From: Pseudomonas sp. JAI120 | Lineage (GTDB): Bacteria; Pseudomonadota; Gammaproteobacteria; Pseudomonadales; Pseudomonadaceae | Assembly: GCF_014207255.1 (NCBI RefSeq) | Contig: NZ_JACHCZ010000001.1 | Coordinates: forward strand, 1,355,378 to 1,419,377 | Reading direction: 5' to 3' | DNA length: 64,000 bases | In this document: positions 16,596-25,984 of the stretch, piece by piece | How the letters are laid out: each line of letters starts with the position of its first letter | Numbering within the stretch: position 1 is the first letter of the stretch | The notes under the pieces: generated by a model | Databases searched by the model: none | What the model was told of the DNA's origin: nothing | What the model saw: only the letters and a program-made list of their open reading frames with translations | Program-made: the position numbers and the translations under genes

Positions 16596-17753
16596 CTAGG
16601 CCGTCAGCGAACCGAGCAAGCCTTGCAAAAAGCGCTCGCCGGCGTCCATCTGGCTGATCTCGATAAACTCGTCGGGCTTGTGCGCCTGCTCGATGGAACC
16701 CGGCCCGCACACCACTACTGGCACGTCCAGGCGCTGCTTGAACAGGCCGCCTTCGGTGCCGAACGAGACCTTGGACGTGCCGGTGCCCGGCGCGGCGAAT
16801 TGCTTGAGAAAGCGCACCGCCTCGACGCTGGGATGGGTGTCGAGGCCGGGATAGACGTTGATCGTTTCGATCTCGATGGCCGCCACGCTGGACAGCTTCT
16901 GCGCCTCCCGCACGATCACCTCGGCGCGCTCGCGCATCTGCTCCAGGAACGCGTCCAGGTCGTCCGCCGGCAGGTTGCGCACTTCAAAATCCAGGGTGCA
17001 CAGGTTGGGCACGATATTCAGCGCCTTGCCGCCGATAATCTGGCCGACATGCACGGTGCTGTAGGGCACGTCATAGTCGTTGTCCTGGGCACCATGGCGC
17101 TGCAACTGTTGCTGGCTGTCACGCAGGGCGGCGATAAAGTCACAGGCCACGTGGATGGCGTTGACCGAGCGCGGCGCGAGCGATGAATGCGCCTCCAGGC
17201 CTCGGCAGTACGTGCGGTAGGACCCCTTGCCCTTATGGCCGAGTACAAACTGCATGTTGGTCGGCTCACCGATCACACACAGAAACGGCCGCACCGGCGC
17301 CAGGTGCAGCACGTCGAGCAAACGCCGCACGCCGACGCAGCCGATCTCTTCGTCATGGGACAGGGCCAGTTGCAGCGGGCGGTTCAAGCTGTGGTCGGCG
17401 GCGTCCAGCATGGCGTCGATGGCCAGGGCGATAAAGCCCTTCATGTCGCAGCTGCCACGCCCATAAATGCGCCCGTCCTGCACGGTGGCGGCGAAGGCGG
17501 GAAAGGTCCAGGCCTGCCCCGCCGCCGGCACCACGTCGGTGTGTCCGGACAGCAGCACGCCCGGCTGTTCCTTGGGCCCGGTGCTGGCGAACAGGTTGGC
17601 TTTCTTGCCGCTTGGGTCCTTGACGATCAGCGACTCGATGCCCTTGGTCAGCAGCAGGTCGCGCACATATTCAATCAAGGCCATGTTCGACTCCGATGAC
17701 ACGGTGTCGAAGGCCATCAGTTGTTTCAGAATCTCCAATACGCGGGGTTTCAT
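16596..17753 (-). CDS. ArgE-type M20 family deacylase (acetylornithine deacetylase-like)
   Basis: The 385-residue cytosolic amidohydrolase has the M20 dinuclear-zinc ligands H71 and D73 (SGHTDVVPA), D103 (GRGSCDMKGF) and E135/E136 (SHDEEIGC). The later FGTEGGLF motif is that of acetylornithine deacetylases. In this setting it more likely removes an acyl group from the imported compound than makes ornithine. The ATG overlaps the stop of the preceding HcnC-like gene (ATGA), so translation is coupled. True arginine-pathway ArgE cannot be excluded from sequence alone. Confidence 0.85.
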   Translation of the reverse strand: MKPRVLEILKQLMAFDTVSSESNMALIEYVRDLLLTKGIESLIVKDPSGKKANLFASTGPKEQPGVLLSGHTDVVPAAGQAWTFPAFAATVQDGRIYGRGSCDMKGFIALAIDAMLDAADHSLNRPLQLALSHDEEIGCVGVRRLLDVLHLAPVRPFLCVIGEPTNMQFVLGHKGKGSYRTYCRGLEAHSSLAPRSVNAIHVACDFIAALRDSQQQLQRHGAQDNDYDVPYSTVHVGQIIGGKALNIVPNLCTLDFEVRNLPADDLDAFLEQMRERAEVIVREAQKLSSVAAIEIETINVYPGLDTHPSVEAVRFLKQFAAPGTGTSKVSFGTEGGLFKQRLDVPVVVCGPGSIEQAHKPDEFIEISQMDAGERFLQGLLGSLTA

Positions 17754-18904
17754 GAGGCCTGGCTCCGTTGCTCGGCAGGTAGGGCGAACCGGGTGATGGA
17801 GAATGGCTCGATCGGGGTACTGGTGCTGCCAGTGGCAAGCAGTTCGGCCATCACATCGCCGACGCCCGGGCCAAGCTGGAAACCGTGGCCGCAAAACCCG
17901 AAGGCATAGAACAGCCCGTCGACGGTACCGCTGGGGCCCATCACCGGCAACGAGTCCGGCAGGTAGCCTTCGATGCCGCTCCACACGCGGATGATGTTCA
18001 GGTTGCCGACGCCCGGCAGCAGGCGGCGCATCTGGCTGACCTGGTTGAGGATGCTGCGCGGTTCCACGTAGGCGCGGCGGTTGAGCATATCCGGCTTGCT
18101 GCGGTAGCCGCCGCCGATGACGATATTGCCACGGGGAATCTGGCGGAAGTAGATCACCTCTTCGGGCACCTTGGTGTACACGCCGATCACGGTGGGCAAG
18201 GCATAAGGCACCGGCTCGGTCACGGCCATTTGCGGGCCGTGGGTGTCCAGCGGTACCGGTTCGCCGAACTGCGCCGAGAGCTTCTGGCCCCAGGCGCCGG
18301 CGGTGATCAACAGTTGCGCGGCGTGGAACTGGCGGCCGTCGGTGGTAGTGACCTGGAAGTCGTCGCCGACTTTCTGCACCTCGGCCACTTCGGTGCGTTC
18401 TTCGATCTGCGCGCCCAGGCGCCGAGCGGCACGGGCAAACGCCGGCGCGGCCAGGCGCGGGTTGGCATGGCCATCGTGGGGCGCGTAGGAGCCGCCCTTG
18501 ACGTCCGGGCCAAGGAAGCCGAAGCGTTGATGCAGTTCGGCGCCACGATAAATCTTCAGGTCCAGTTGTTCCGCTTCCGGTGCGGCCGCGTAGGCCTCAA
18601 GCTCGGCGATTTCATCTTCGCGGTAACACACACGCATATGCCCGCTGGGGATGAATTCCAGGTCGTCGTCGATCAGTTCCGGCAGGCGCTTCCATAGCTC
18701 CCACGAGCGGTTGGCCAGGGCCAACTGGCCGAGGAAGCGCCCTTGCCGGCGCACATTGCCGAAGTTCACACCACTGGCGTACTGACCGATCTGGTCGCGC
18801 TCCAGCAGGATCACCGACTGCCCACGACTACGCAGAAAAAACGCGGTCGCCGAGCCCATCACACCCCCGCCGACAATCACCACATCGGCTTTTTGCACGC
18901 TCAT
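17750..18904 (-). CDS. FAD-dependent oxidase, HcnC/D-amino-acid-oxidase-like subunit
   Basis: The 384-residue flavoprotein opens with the dinucleotide fold VVIVGGGVMGSATAFFLRSR and ends with a typical DAO segment (VWSGIEGYLPDSLPVMGP, FGFCGHGFQLGPGVGDVMAE). Such subunits oxidise a C-N bond of an amino acid or opine to an imine. It overlaps its partners by ATGA on both sides: the HcnB-like gene before it and the deacylase after it. A close paralogue (about 80% identical by eye) lies at 33.4 kb. Opine, D-amino acid or hydroxyproline-type substrates are candidates. Confidence 0.88.
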   Translation of the reverse strand: MSVQKADVVIVGGGVMGSATAFFLRSRGQSVILLERDQIGQYASGVNFGNVRRQGRFLGQLALANRSWELWKRLPELIDDDLEFIPSGHMRVCYREDEIAELEAYAAAPEAEQLDLKIYRGAELHQRFGFLGPDVKGGSYAPHDGHANPRLAAPAFARAARRLGAQIEERTEVAEVQKVGDDFQVTTTDGRQFHAAQLLITAGAWGQKLSAQFGEPVPLDTHGPQMAVTEPVPYALPTVIGVYTKVPEEVIYFRQIPRGNIVIGGGYRSKPDMLNRRAYVEPRSILNQVSQMRRLLPGVGNLNIIRVWSGIEGYLPDSLPVMGPSGTVDGLFYAFGFCGHGFQLGPGVGDVMAELLATGSTSTPIEPFSITRFALPAEQRSQAS

Positions 18905-20280
18905 GACGAGACCTCCTCGGTGATCAACATCGATAACGGTTTGACCGGCGCCTGGCCGCGTTGGCGCCCGACCTCCTGCACCGGCACGCCGGCAGCGGCG
19001 GCGATCACTTCGGCCCCGGCCTGGGAGCAGTAACGCCCCTGGCAACGGCCCATGCCCACGCGGCTGAACGCCTTGGCGCGATTGACTTCGCAGGCGCCCT
19101 TCTCTTTCACCGTGCGGCGCAGCTCGCCAGCGCTGATCATCTCGCAGCGGCACACGATGGCGCTGTCCGGCAACGCCTTGGCCTGTTCGCTCGGCCAGGG
19201 GAACGCCTGGGCCAGGCCCAGGCGGAATTGATCCATCACCGCCAGGGCCTGCTGTTGTGCATCCCGCAGGCCGGCGTCGACCGGGTGTTGCAGGTCTTCC
19301 AGCAGCGCCAGCGCCACCAGGCGCCCGGCGTGCTCGGCGGCATCGGCGCCGCGAATTTTCGCTCCGTCACCGGCCGCGTACACGCCCTTCACCGAGGTGC
19401 GTCCGGCGTCATCCGTGGCCAGCCACCATTGGCTCGATGCGGCATCGAACGCCATGCGACAACCGGCCAGGTCACCCAGCTGGGTTTCCGGGCGCAGGTG
19501 GTAACCCAGCGCAACGGCATCGGCCTGCACCGTGACAGTCTGCCCGTTGCCGGTGGTGAAACGCACACCGCTCACGCCATTGGCCGCGTCGCCCATCACT
19601 TGCAGCGGCTTGACCCCCAGGTGCACCGCCACCTTGGCGCGGTACAGTTGCGCCAATAGCTTGATCCCCGTGAACAGCACGCCAGGCCGCGCCAGCAGTT
19701 TGGGCAAGGCTTTCAGACGCAGGCTCAAGGCTGAGGTGTCGAGCACCGCCGCCACTTCGGCGCCGGCCTTCACGTATTGGCTGGCGACCAGGTACAGCAA
19801 CGGCCCGCTGCCCATGAACACCACGCGATGGCCGATGGACACGGCCTGGTTTTTCAAGGCGATCTGCGCACCGCCCAGGCTGTAGGTGCCCGCCAGTTGC
19901 CAGCCCTCGATGGGCATCAGGCGGTCGGTGGCGCCGGTGCAGAGGATCAGTGCGTCGTAATCCACCGTGGTGTGGCGGCCCTGGCTCACGCAGCACAGCT
20001 GCCCCGGCGTGAGGTTCCACACCAGGGTGTCGGGGCGGTAGTCGATGGCGTCGCGCAGGCGGTCGAAACTCTGGTGCAGGGCCTGGGCCTTGCCGGCTTC
20101 GCTGCCGTACAGGGTCGCGTAGTTGCGAGTGAAGCCTTCTGGCTGACGCCGGTAGATCTGGCCCCCGTCGCGGCGGTTCTCATCGATCAGGATCGGTTTG
20201 ATTCCGGCCGCCAGCAGGGTTTCGGCGCAGCGCACCCCGGCCGGTCCGGCGCCCACAATAACTACCCGTGCAGTGGCCAT
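18901..20280 (-). CDS. FAD/NAD(P)-binding oxidoreductase, HcnB-like subunit with C-terminal Fe-S domain
   Basis: The protein has 459 residues with a dinucleotide loop IVGAGPAGVRCAE (residues 10-15 are the GAGPAG core), a second one at VFMGSGPLLYLVA, and a FAD motif GVYAAGDGAKIRG. The C-terminal BFD-like [2Fe-2S] domain has cysteines 377, 379, 413 and 418 (VCRCEM and GRCQGRYC). This is the alpha subunit of HcnABC/opine-oxidase complexes and should pass electrons from the HcnC-like subunit onward at the membrane. It overlaps the 2Fe-2S protein gene by 19 bases and the HcnC-like gene by 4. Confidence 0.88.
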   Translation of the reverse strand: MATARVVIVGAGPAGVRCAETLLAAGIKPILIDENRRDGGQIYRRQPEGFTRNYATLYGSEAGKAQALHQSFDRLRDAIDYRPDTLVWNLTPGQLCCVSQGRHTTVDYDALILCTGATDRLMPIEGWQLAGTYSLGGAQIALKNQAVSIGHRVVFMGSGPLLYLVASQYVKAGAEVAAVLDTSALSLRLKALPKLLARPGVLFTGIKLLAQLYRAKVAVHLGVKPLQVMGDAANGVSGVRFTTGNGQTVTVQADAVALGYHLRPETQLGDLAGCRMAFDAASSQWWLATDDAGRTSVKGVYAAGDGAKIRGADAAEHAGRLVALALLEDLQHPVDAGLRDAQQQALAVMDQFRLGLAQAFPWPSEQAKALPDSAIVCRCEMISAGELRRTVKEKGACEVNRAKAFSRVGMGRCQGRYCSQAGAEVIAAAAGVPVQEVGRQRGQAPVKPLSMLITEEVSS

Positions 20281-20570
20281 GTCGCCTCCGGTTGTGTGGT
20301 AACGATGTCCAGCCCTTCACGGACTTCATTGGAGCAGGCGCGCAGGCGTTCGCCGCTGCGGGTCCACACCCAGCAATCCTGGCATGCGCCCATCAGGCAG
20401 AAACCGGCACGGCGGCCGCTGTCGAATTCCGATTGGCGCAGTGCATTGCCCTGGGTCAGCAGCGCGACCATCAAGGTGTCGCCCTGCAGGGCTTCGACGG
20501 CGGCGCCATCCACGGTCAGGCTGACCGTCGGCCGGCCCTGTTCGGCCAACCTCACAAAACGCCCGTTCAT
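20262..20570 (-). CDS. (2Fe-2S)-binding protein, HcnA-like small subunit
   Basis: The 102-residue ferredoxin-like subunit has cysteines C58, C63, C66 and C79 (GFCLMGACQDCWVW, LRACSNEV), the normal ligand set of the HcnA/opine oxidase gamma subunit. It relays electrons in the three-subunit complex with the next two genes. The start is fixed by an ATGA overlap with the ABC ATPase gene. A longer frame upstream lies wholly within that ATPase gene and is not real. Confidence 0.86.
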   Translation of the reverse strand: MNGRFVRLAEQGRPTVSLTVDGAAVEALQGDTLMVALLTQGNALRQSEFDSGRRAGFCLMGACQDCWVWTRSGERLRACSNEVREGLDIVTTQPEATWPLHG

Positions 20571-22408
20571 GCATAGGCTCCCAAGGTCATGGTGGTGACG
20601 CCCTGCTGGGTATTCAGCAAGTGGGCGCTGTCGTGGTGGCAAAGGATTTCACCACCGTTGTCCAGGCTGCGGCGGCTCGGCGCGGTGCGGTTGCACAGGC
20701 CGTCGACGCGCACCGGGCAGCGATTGAGGAAGGTGCACAGTTCCGGCACGTTGGCCCGCTCGCCAATCGCTGGCAGCGCCTCGGACGTGGTGCCGCAGCT
20801 TTCCAGCCAGCCCTGGCGCAACTCGGGCACCGAGTGAATCAACAGGTCGGTGTAGGGGTGGAACGGCGGCTCGGCAAACGACTCGCGGCTGCCGGCCTGG
20901 ACCTTGCGGCCGCTGTACATCACCACAATGTCATCGCACAGCGCACGCACGGTGGAGATGTCGTGGCTGATAAACAGGTACGACACCCCCAGTTGCTGGC
21001 GCAGGTCGCGCAGCAGTTCGAGGATCGCCGCGCCCACCACGGTGTCGAGGGCCGAGGTCACTTCGTCGCAGAGGATCAGGTCGGGTTTGGCCGCCAGCGC
21101 GCGGGCCAGGTTGACCCGCTGCTTTTGCCCGCCAGACAACTCATTCGGGCGCCGTTCGGCGAGGTCGCGGGGCAGGCGCACCAGGTCGAGCAGTTCGCCG
21201 ATGCGGGTTTGCAGCGCCGCGCCTTTGAGGCCGAAATACATTTTCAACGGCCGACCGATGATGGCCGCCACGCTGTGCATGGGGTTGAGCGCGGTGTCGG
21301 CGTTCTGGAACACCATCTGGATCCGGCGGAATTGCTCCGGGGTGCGCTCGGCGAGGCTGCCGCCCAAGGGTTGCCCGTCGAAGGCCAGGCCACCGAGGGC
21401 CGGGGTCAACAACCCCGCCACCACCCGGGCCAGGGTGGACTTACCCGAGCCCGACTCGCCGATCACGCCGATGGCCTGGCCACGGCGCACGGTGAGGTCG
21501 ATGTCTTCAAGCACCCGAATCGACGGCATGCCGTGCAGGTTCTTGTTGCCGTAGCCAGCGGTGAGGCCGGTGATGGTCAGCAGCGGTACCTCCCCGGCGA
21601 CGCCGCAGGGCGGGCGAATGGTGGTATCGGGCCGTGCGGCGGCCAGCAGGCTGCGGGTGTAGGCGTGGGTCGGGGCGTTGAGCAGCGGTGCGGTGGCGCT
21701 TTGTTCGAGGATCTGGCCACCGTTGAGCACCACGATCTGGTCGGCCATTTGCGCCACCACCGCCAGGTCGTGGGACACGTAAACCGCCGTGGCCCCGCGC
21801 TCGCGCACCACGCGTTTGAAGGCGCGCAGCACGTCGATCTGGGTGGTCACATCCAGTGCGGTGGTCGGCTCGTCGAGCACCACCAGCAGCGGGTCGCTGA
21901 TCAGCGCCATCGCCGCCATCACCCGTTGCAGTTGCCCGCCGGAGACCTGGTGCGGGTAGCGCTGGCCGATGCGCTCCGGGCCCGGCAACGCCAGGTCGCG
22001 GAACAGTCCGATGGCCTTGGCGTGCAGCTCGGCCCGAGTGCCCAGGCCATGGATCAACGCGCCCTCTATCACCTGGTCAATGAGTCTTTTGGCCGGGTTG
22101 AACGCTGCAGCGGCGCTTTGCGCGATATAGGACACGCGGTTGCCGCGCAGGCCTTGCAGTTGGTGTTCGCTCAGGGTAAGCATGTCGTGCTCGCCGACCT
22201 GCACCACCCCGCCGGACAAACGACAGCCACGCCGTGCATACCCCAGCAAGGCCAGGGCGATGGTGGTCTTGCCCGAGCCGGACTCACCGATCAACGCCAG
22301 CACTTCACCTTTTTTCAGGGCAAAGCTCACGCCCTTGACGATTTCCACCTCGCCGCGCTCGCCACAGGCGACCACGCGCAGGTCTTCGACGCGAATCAAT
22401 TCAGTCAT
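20567..22408 (-). CDS. Peptide/opine ABC transporter, fused double ATP-binding protein
   Basis: This 613-residue protein joins two ABC ATPase domains that are separate in DppD/DppF. The first has Walker A GESGSGKTT (41-49) and signature VSGGQLQR. The second, after about residue 280, has GESGSGKST and LSGGQKQR. A C-terminal oligopeptide-transporter tail follows, with cysteines at CTFLNRCPVRVDGLC. It powers import through the two permeases encoded just upstream and overlaps the 2Fe-2S gene by ATGA. The C-terminal tail supports a peptide- or opine-like substrate. Confidence 0.92.
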   Translation of the reverse strand: MTELIRVEDLRVVACGERGEVEIVKGVSFALKKGEVLALIGESGSGKTTIALALLGYARRGCRLSGGVVQVGEHDMLTLSEHQLQGLRGNRVSYIAQSAAAAFNPAKRLIDQVIEGALIHGLGTRAELHAKAIGLFRDLALPGPERIGQRYPHQVSGGQLQRVMAAMALISDPLLVVLDEPTTALDVTTQIDVLRAFKRVVRERGATAVYVSHDLAVVAQMADQIVVLNGGQILEQSATAPLLNAPTHAYTRSLLAAARPDTTIRPPCGVAGEVPLLTITGLTAGYGNKNLHGMPSIRVLEDIDLTVRRGQAIGVIGESGSGKSTLARVVAGLLTPALGGLAFDGQPLGGSLAERTPEQFRRIQMVFQNADTALNPMHSVAAIIGRPLKMYFGLKGAALQTRIGELLDLVRLPRDLAERRPNELSGGQKQRVNLARALAAKPDLILCDEVTSALDTVVGAAILELLRDLRQQLGVSYLFISHDISTVRALCDDIVVMYSGRKVQAGSRESFAEPPFHPYTDLLIHSVPELRQGWLESCGTTSEALPAIGERANVPELCTFLNRCPVRVDGLCNRTAPSRRSLDNGGEILCHHDSAHLLNTQQGVTTMTLGAYA

Positions 22409-22409
22409 T

Positions 22410-23285
22410 TCAATGGCCTCCCGTGCGTCGACTACGTCGCGACGACAGATAGTCGATCAGCAGATTCACGCCGATGGTCAGCGTGCCGATGGCCAGCGCC
22501 GGAATGATGATGGCCAGCGCGCCCTGGTTAAGGCCGCCGATGTTTTCCCGCACCAGCGAGCCGAGGTCGGCATCCGGCGGTTGCACGCCCAGGCCAAGAA
22601 AACTCATGCCGCTGAGCAACAGCACGATGTAGCCGAAACGCAGGCCCAGGTCGGTCAGGACCGGGTTGAGCATGTTCGGCAGGATCTCCATGCACGCCAC
22701 GTACAACCGGCGCTCGCCACGGGTACGCGCGACCTGCACGTACTCCAGGGCTTCGATATTGACCGCCATGCTGCGGGCGACGCGGAAGGAGCCGGGGATA
22801 TAGCTGATCACGGCCGTACAGATCAGCAACGTCACCGATGAGCCAAAGGCCGAGACCATGATCAGCGCAAGCATTTTGCTCGGGATCGAAATAAAGGCGT
22901 CCATGATGCGGCTGATGATCTCGTCCAGCCACTTGGGCGAGACCACCGACAACAGCGCACACCCGGTGCCGAAGATGCTGGCCAGTAACGCCGCCACCAG
23001 CGCCAGCCCGACGGTGAACCGCGCGCCCACCAGCACCCGGCTGAGCATGTCGCGGCCCAGGTAATCGGTGCCGAATGGATGCGCGAGGCTGAAGCCTTCG
23101 AAGATGTTATCGGACACCACCTCCCCCACCGGGTGAGGCGCCAGCCACGGGCCGAGCAGCGCCACCAGCAGCCAGGCGACGCACACTACGCCGCCCAGCA
23201 GCCCCAGCCACGACGGGCCGCTGGACACCTTGGCGAGTGCCAGGGCGGAAGAAACAGGCTTGGATTTCGCAATGAGGTTGTTCAT
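22410..23285 (-). CDS. ABC transporter permease, DppC-like
   Basis: The 291-residue inner-membrane protein has an N-terminal segment LGLLGGVVCVAWLLVALLGP, a periplasmic stretch with HPFGTDYLGRDMLSRVL that is diagnostic of OppC/DppC proteins, then further hydrophobic helices and an EAA-like loop (EALEYVQVARTRGERR). It pairs with the DppB-like permease, whose stop overlaps its start by ATGA. It ends one base before the ATPase start codon. Confidence 0.92.
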   Translation of the reverse strand: MNNLIAKSKPVSSALALAKVSSGPSWLGLLGGVVCVAWLLVALLGPWLAPHPVGEVVSDNIFEGFSLAHPFGTDYLGRDMLSRVLVGARFTVGLALVAALLASIFGTGCALLSVVSPKWLDEIISRIMDAFISIPSKMLALIMVSAFGSSVTLLICTAVISYIPGSFRVARSMAVNIEALEYVQVARTRGERRLYVACMEILPNMLNPVLTDLGLRFGYIVLLLSGMSFLGLGVQPPDADLGSLVRENIGGLNQGALAIIIPALAIGTLTIGVNLLIDYLSSRRSRRTGGH

Positions 23286-24238
23286 TGGTTTCTCAGCCTC
23301 GGATTGGACAGGATCGCGCACAGGTCGGCGAGCAGCACCAGGCCCAGGTAGGCCGCGCAAAACAACATGGTGCACGCCTGCACCAGCGCCATGTCGCGGT
23401 TGGTCACGGCATCGACCATCAAGCTGGCAATGCCGGGGTAGTTGAAGATGGTTTCGACGATCACCACCCCGCCCAACAGGTACGACAGGCTCAGGGCGAT
23501 GGCGTTGGCAATCGGCCCGATCGCATTGGGCAAGGCATGGCGCAGCACGATGCGAATCGGGCTGACGCCCTTGAGCCGGGCCATTTCCACGTAGGGGCTG
23601 TCGAGCTGGTCGATCACGGCGGCGCGGGTCATGCGCGCCATTTGCGCCACGATCACGCAGCACAGCGTCATCACCGGCAAGGCATAGGTGCGCAGAAATT
23701 GCAGCGGTGAACTGATGTCGCTGGCATACGAGAGGGCCGACAACCAACCGAGGTTGACCGCGAAAATCAGCACCGCCAGGGTCGCCACCAGAAATTCCGG
23801 CACCGCGACCATCGCCAGGGTGACGAAGCTCAGGCAGCTGTCGATGCGCCCGCCCCGGCCCATCGCCGAGCCGATACCGAGTACCAGCGCCACCGGCACC
23901 GAGACCAGCGCCGTGGCGCCGGCCAGCATCAGGGTGTTGGGCACCCGGCCCGCCATCAGCTCACCGACCGGCATGGCGTTGGAGACCGACACGCCCATGT
24001 CGCCAGTGAGCAGGCTCATCAACCAGTGCAGGTAACGCAACACACCGGGCTGGTCCAACCCCAGTTTCAGGCGCAGGGCCGCCACCTGTTCAGGGGTCGC
24101 GAACTGGCCCAGGGATTGTTGCGCCGCGTCCCCCGGCAGTACCGCCGTGATCGCGAACACGACCATGGACACGATCAACAAGGTCAAGGCCCCGGCACCG
24201 AAGCGCCGGCCGATCAACCACAGTGTATTGCTATTCAT
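23282..24238 (-). CDS. ABC transporter permease, DppB-like
   Basis: The 318-residue inner-membrane permease begins with LWLIGRRFGAGALTLLIVS. The substrate-channel segment is ITAVLPGDAAQQSLG and the cytoplasmic EAA loop is DSPYVEMARLKGVSPIRI, both standard for OppB/DppB. The start is 13 bases after the binding-protein gene, and it is coupled with dppC by ATGA. Together with the neighbours it makes a complete importer. Confidence 0.92.
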   Translation of the reverse strand: MNSNTLWLIGRRFGAGALTLLIVSMVVFAITAVLPGDAAQQSLGQFATPEQVAALRLKLGLDQPGVLRYLHWLMSLLTGDMGVSVSNAMPVGELMAGRVPNTLMLAGATALVSVPVALVLGIGSAMGRGGRIDSCLSFVTLAMVAVPEFLVATLAVLIFAVNLGWLSALSYASDISSPLQFLRTYALPVMTLCCVIVAQMARMTRAAVIDQLDSPYVEMARLKGVSPIRIVLRHALPNAIGPIANAIALSLSYLLGGVVIVETIFNYPGIASLMVDAVTNRDMALVQACTMLFCAAYLGLVLLADLCAILSNPRLRNQ

Positions 24239-24251
24239 CCCACGACCCTCC

Positions 24252-25889
24252 TCAAGCGTCCAACCACACCTGCTCGGCAAACATGTAGCCCATGAAACCG
24301 CCCAGTGGGTTGCTGTCGTAGCCTTTGATGCGTTGGTCAACGCCGTCGATATTGCTGATGAACACCGGCACGCCGATGCCGCAGTGGTCGTGCACCAGGG
24401 TCTGCATGTCGCCATACATCTTGGCGCGCTTGGCGTCGTCGGTTTCGCCACGGGCCAGCATCAGCAACTGGTCGAACTGCTCGTTCTGCCAGCCGGACTC
24501 GTTCCACGGCGCCTTGGACTGGAAGAACTGCGAGAACATTACGTCGGCATTCGGCCGTGGGTTGATGTTGCCGAAGCTCAGCGGGTGCTTCATCCAGTGG
24601 TTGGACCAGTAGCCGTCGCTCGGCAGGCGGTTCACGTCGAGCTTGAGCCCGGCCTGTTTGGCCGATTGCTGCAACAGCACGGCGATGTCCACCGAACCGG
24701 TGGCGGCCGGCGAGGCCATCACGGGCATGGTGATGCTTTCCATGCCGGCTTTCTTCAGCAGGAACTTGGCTTTTTCCGGGTCGTAGACCGTCTGCGGCAA
24801 GTCGGTGTTGAAGTAGCGCGAACCCGGCGCAATCGGGTGATCGTTGCCCACCACCGCAAAGCCACGGAATACCGCGGACTTGACCTGTTCACGGTCGAGC
24901 AGCAGTTTCATGGCCTGGGTGAATTCCGGGCTTTTGCCGGGCAGTTGGTCTTGGCGAATGATCAAGTCAGTGTAGTTGCCCGACGGCGCGTCGACGACGC
25001 GGTGCTTGGCGCTGGCCTTGATGCGCGTGGTGGAGCGCGGGTTGACCTCGTTGATCATGTGCACATCGCCCGACAGCAGCGCATTGACCCGGGACGGCTC
25101 GTCGGCAATCGCGATGAACTCGATCTCGTCGAGGTACGGCAGGCCCGGTTTCCAGTAGTTTTTGTTGCGCACCGCAATCGAACGCACGCCTGGCTTGAAC
25201 TCGCCCACGGTGAACGGCCCGGTGCCGATGCCTTTACTGAAGTCGCTGGTGCCCTCGGGGACGATCAACAGGTGCGACACCGCGAGGATCGACGGCAACT
25301 CGGCGTTGGCCGCGCTGAGGCGGATCTGCACTTCGTTCGGCCCGCTGGCCTTGATCTCGGCGAACTGCTCCATCAACGGCATGACCTTGGAACCGGTCAG
25401 CGGGTCTTTGTGGCGGTTCAGAGAGAACACCACGTCGGCGGCGGTCAGGGCCTTGCCGTTGTGGAAGGTCACGTCCTTGCGCAGGGTAATGGTCCAGACG
25501 GTGGCGTCGGTGTTGTCGATGCGCTCGGCCAGTTCCAGTTGCGGCACCAGGTGCTTATCGAAGCGGGTCAGGCCGTTGTAGAACATGTAGTGGCGCACAT
25601 AGTCGGTGGACAGCGCGCCCTTGGCCGGGTCGAGGGTATCGGCGGTGGAGCTGGACATGCCGGCCACGCGGATCTTGCCGCCTGGCTTGCCTTTGCCGGC
25701 CACGGCGGCCTCGTCGGCGAACAGCTTGCCGGCGGCGCCGAACAGGCTGCCGGCACCGGCGGCGGCAACACCGGCCACGCCCAGCATTTGAAGGGCGTTG
25801 CGGCGCGACATGCCACGGTTGAGACTTTCGAACACCCGCAGGCTGTCCTGGCCGGAGATGAGTTCGGGGGTATTTTTGTTGTCAGTCAT
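24252..25889 (-). CDS. ABC transporter periplasmic substrate-binding protein (family 5)
   Basis: The protein of about 545 residues belongs to the DppA/OppA family 5 binding proteins. A twin-arginine-like signal is present around residues 27-50 (MSRRNALQMLGVAGVAAAG), so export may use the Tat route. Mature-domain features include DTLDPAKGALSTDYVRH, FHNGKALTAADVVFSLNR and GTGPFTVGEF. It delivers its ligand to the two permeases immediately downstream. It follows the FAD oxidase gene by 95 bases. Confidence 0.9.
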   Translation of the reverse strand: MTDNKNTPELISGQDSLRVFESLNRGMSRRNALQMLGVAGVAAAGAGSLFGAAGKLFADEAAVAGKGKPGGKIRVAGMSSSTADTLDPAKGALSTDYVRHYMFYNGLTRFDKHLVPQLELAERIDNTDATVWTITLRKDVTFHNGKALTAADVVFSLNRHKDPLTGSKVMPLMEQFAEIKASGPNEVQIRLSAANAELPSILAVSHLLIVPEGTSDFSKGIGTGPFTVGEFKPGVRSIAVRNKNYWKPGLPYLDEIEFIAIADEPSRVNALLSGDVHMINEVNPRSTTRIKASAKHRVVDAPSGNYTDLIIRQDQLPGKSPEFTQAMKLLLDREQVKSAVFRGFAVVGNDHPIAPGSRYFNTDLPQTVYDPEKAKFLLKKAGMESITMPVMASPAATGSVDIAVLLQQSAKQAGLKLDVNRLPSDGYWSNHWMKHPLSFGNINPRPNADVMFSQFFQSKAPWNESGWQNEQFDQLLMLARGETDDAKRAKMYGDMQTLVHDHCGIGVPVFISNIDGVDQRIKGYDSNPLGGFMGYMFAEQVWLDA

Positions 25890-25984
25890 AGCAAGGCTAC
25901 CTGTCGATAATCGGAAGAATCGAGTGCTCACGGATGTCCGGAGCGTCCTGGAAACACAAACGACGGTGACGCAACAACGGCAAC

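Noticed and set aside
14985..17186. Plus-strand 733-codon frame opposite gabD and the ArgE-like gene
   Set aside because: Antisense shadow; it crosses two well-supported genes and shows no domain.
17750..20570. Cyanide synthase hcnABC
   Set aside because: Order and sizes match HcnABC, but the operon setting (peptide/opine importer, deacylase, GabD) and the presence of a second HcnC paralogue with RidA point to amino-compound catabolism. Sequence alone cannot fully exclude HCN formation from glycine.
20621..22507. Plus-strand 628-codon frame opposite the ABC ATPase
   Set aside because: It is an antisense shadow of the fused ATPase caused by high third-position G+C; it has no motif, and the ATPase frame has two complete nucleotide-binding domains.
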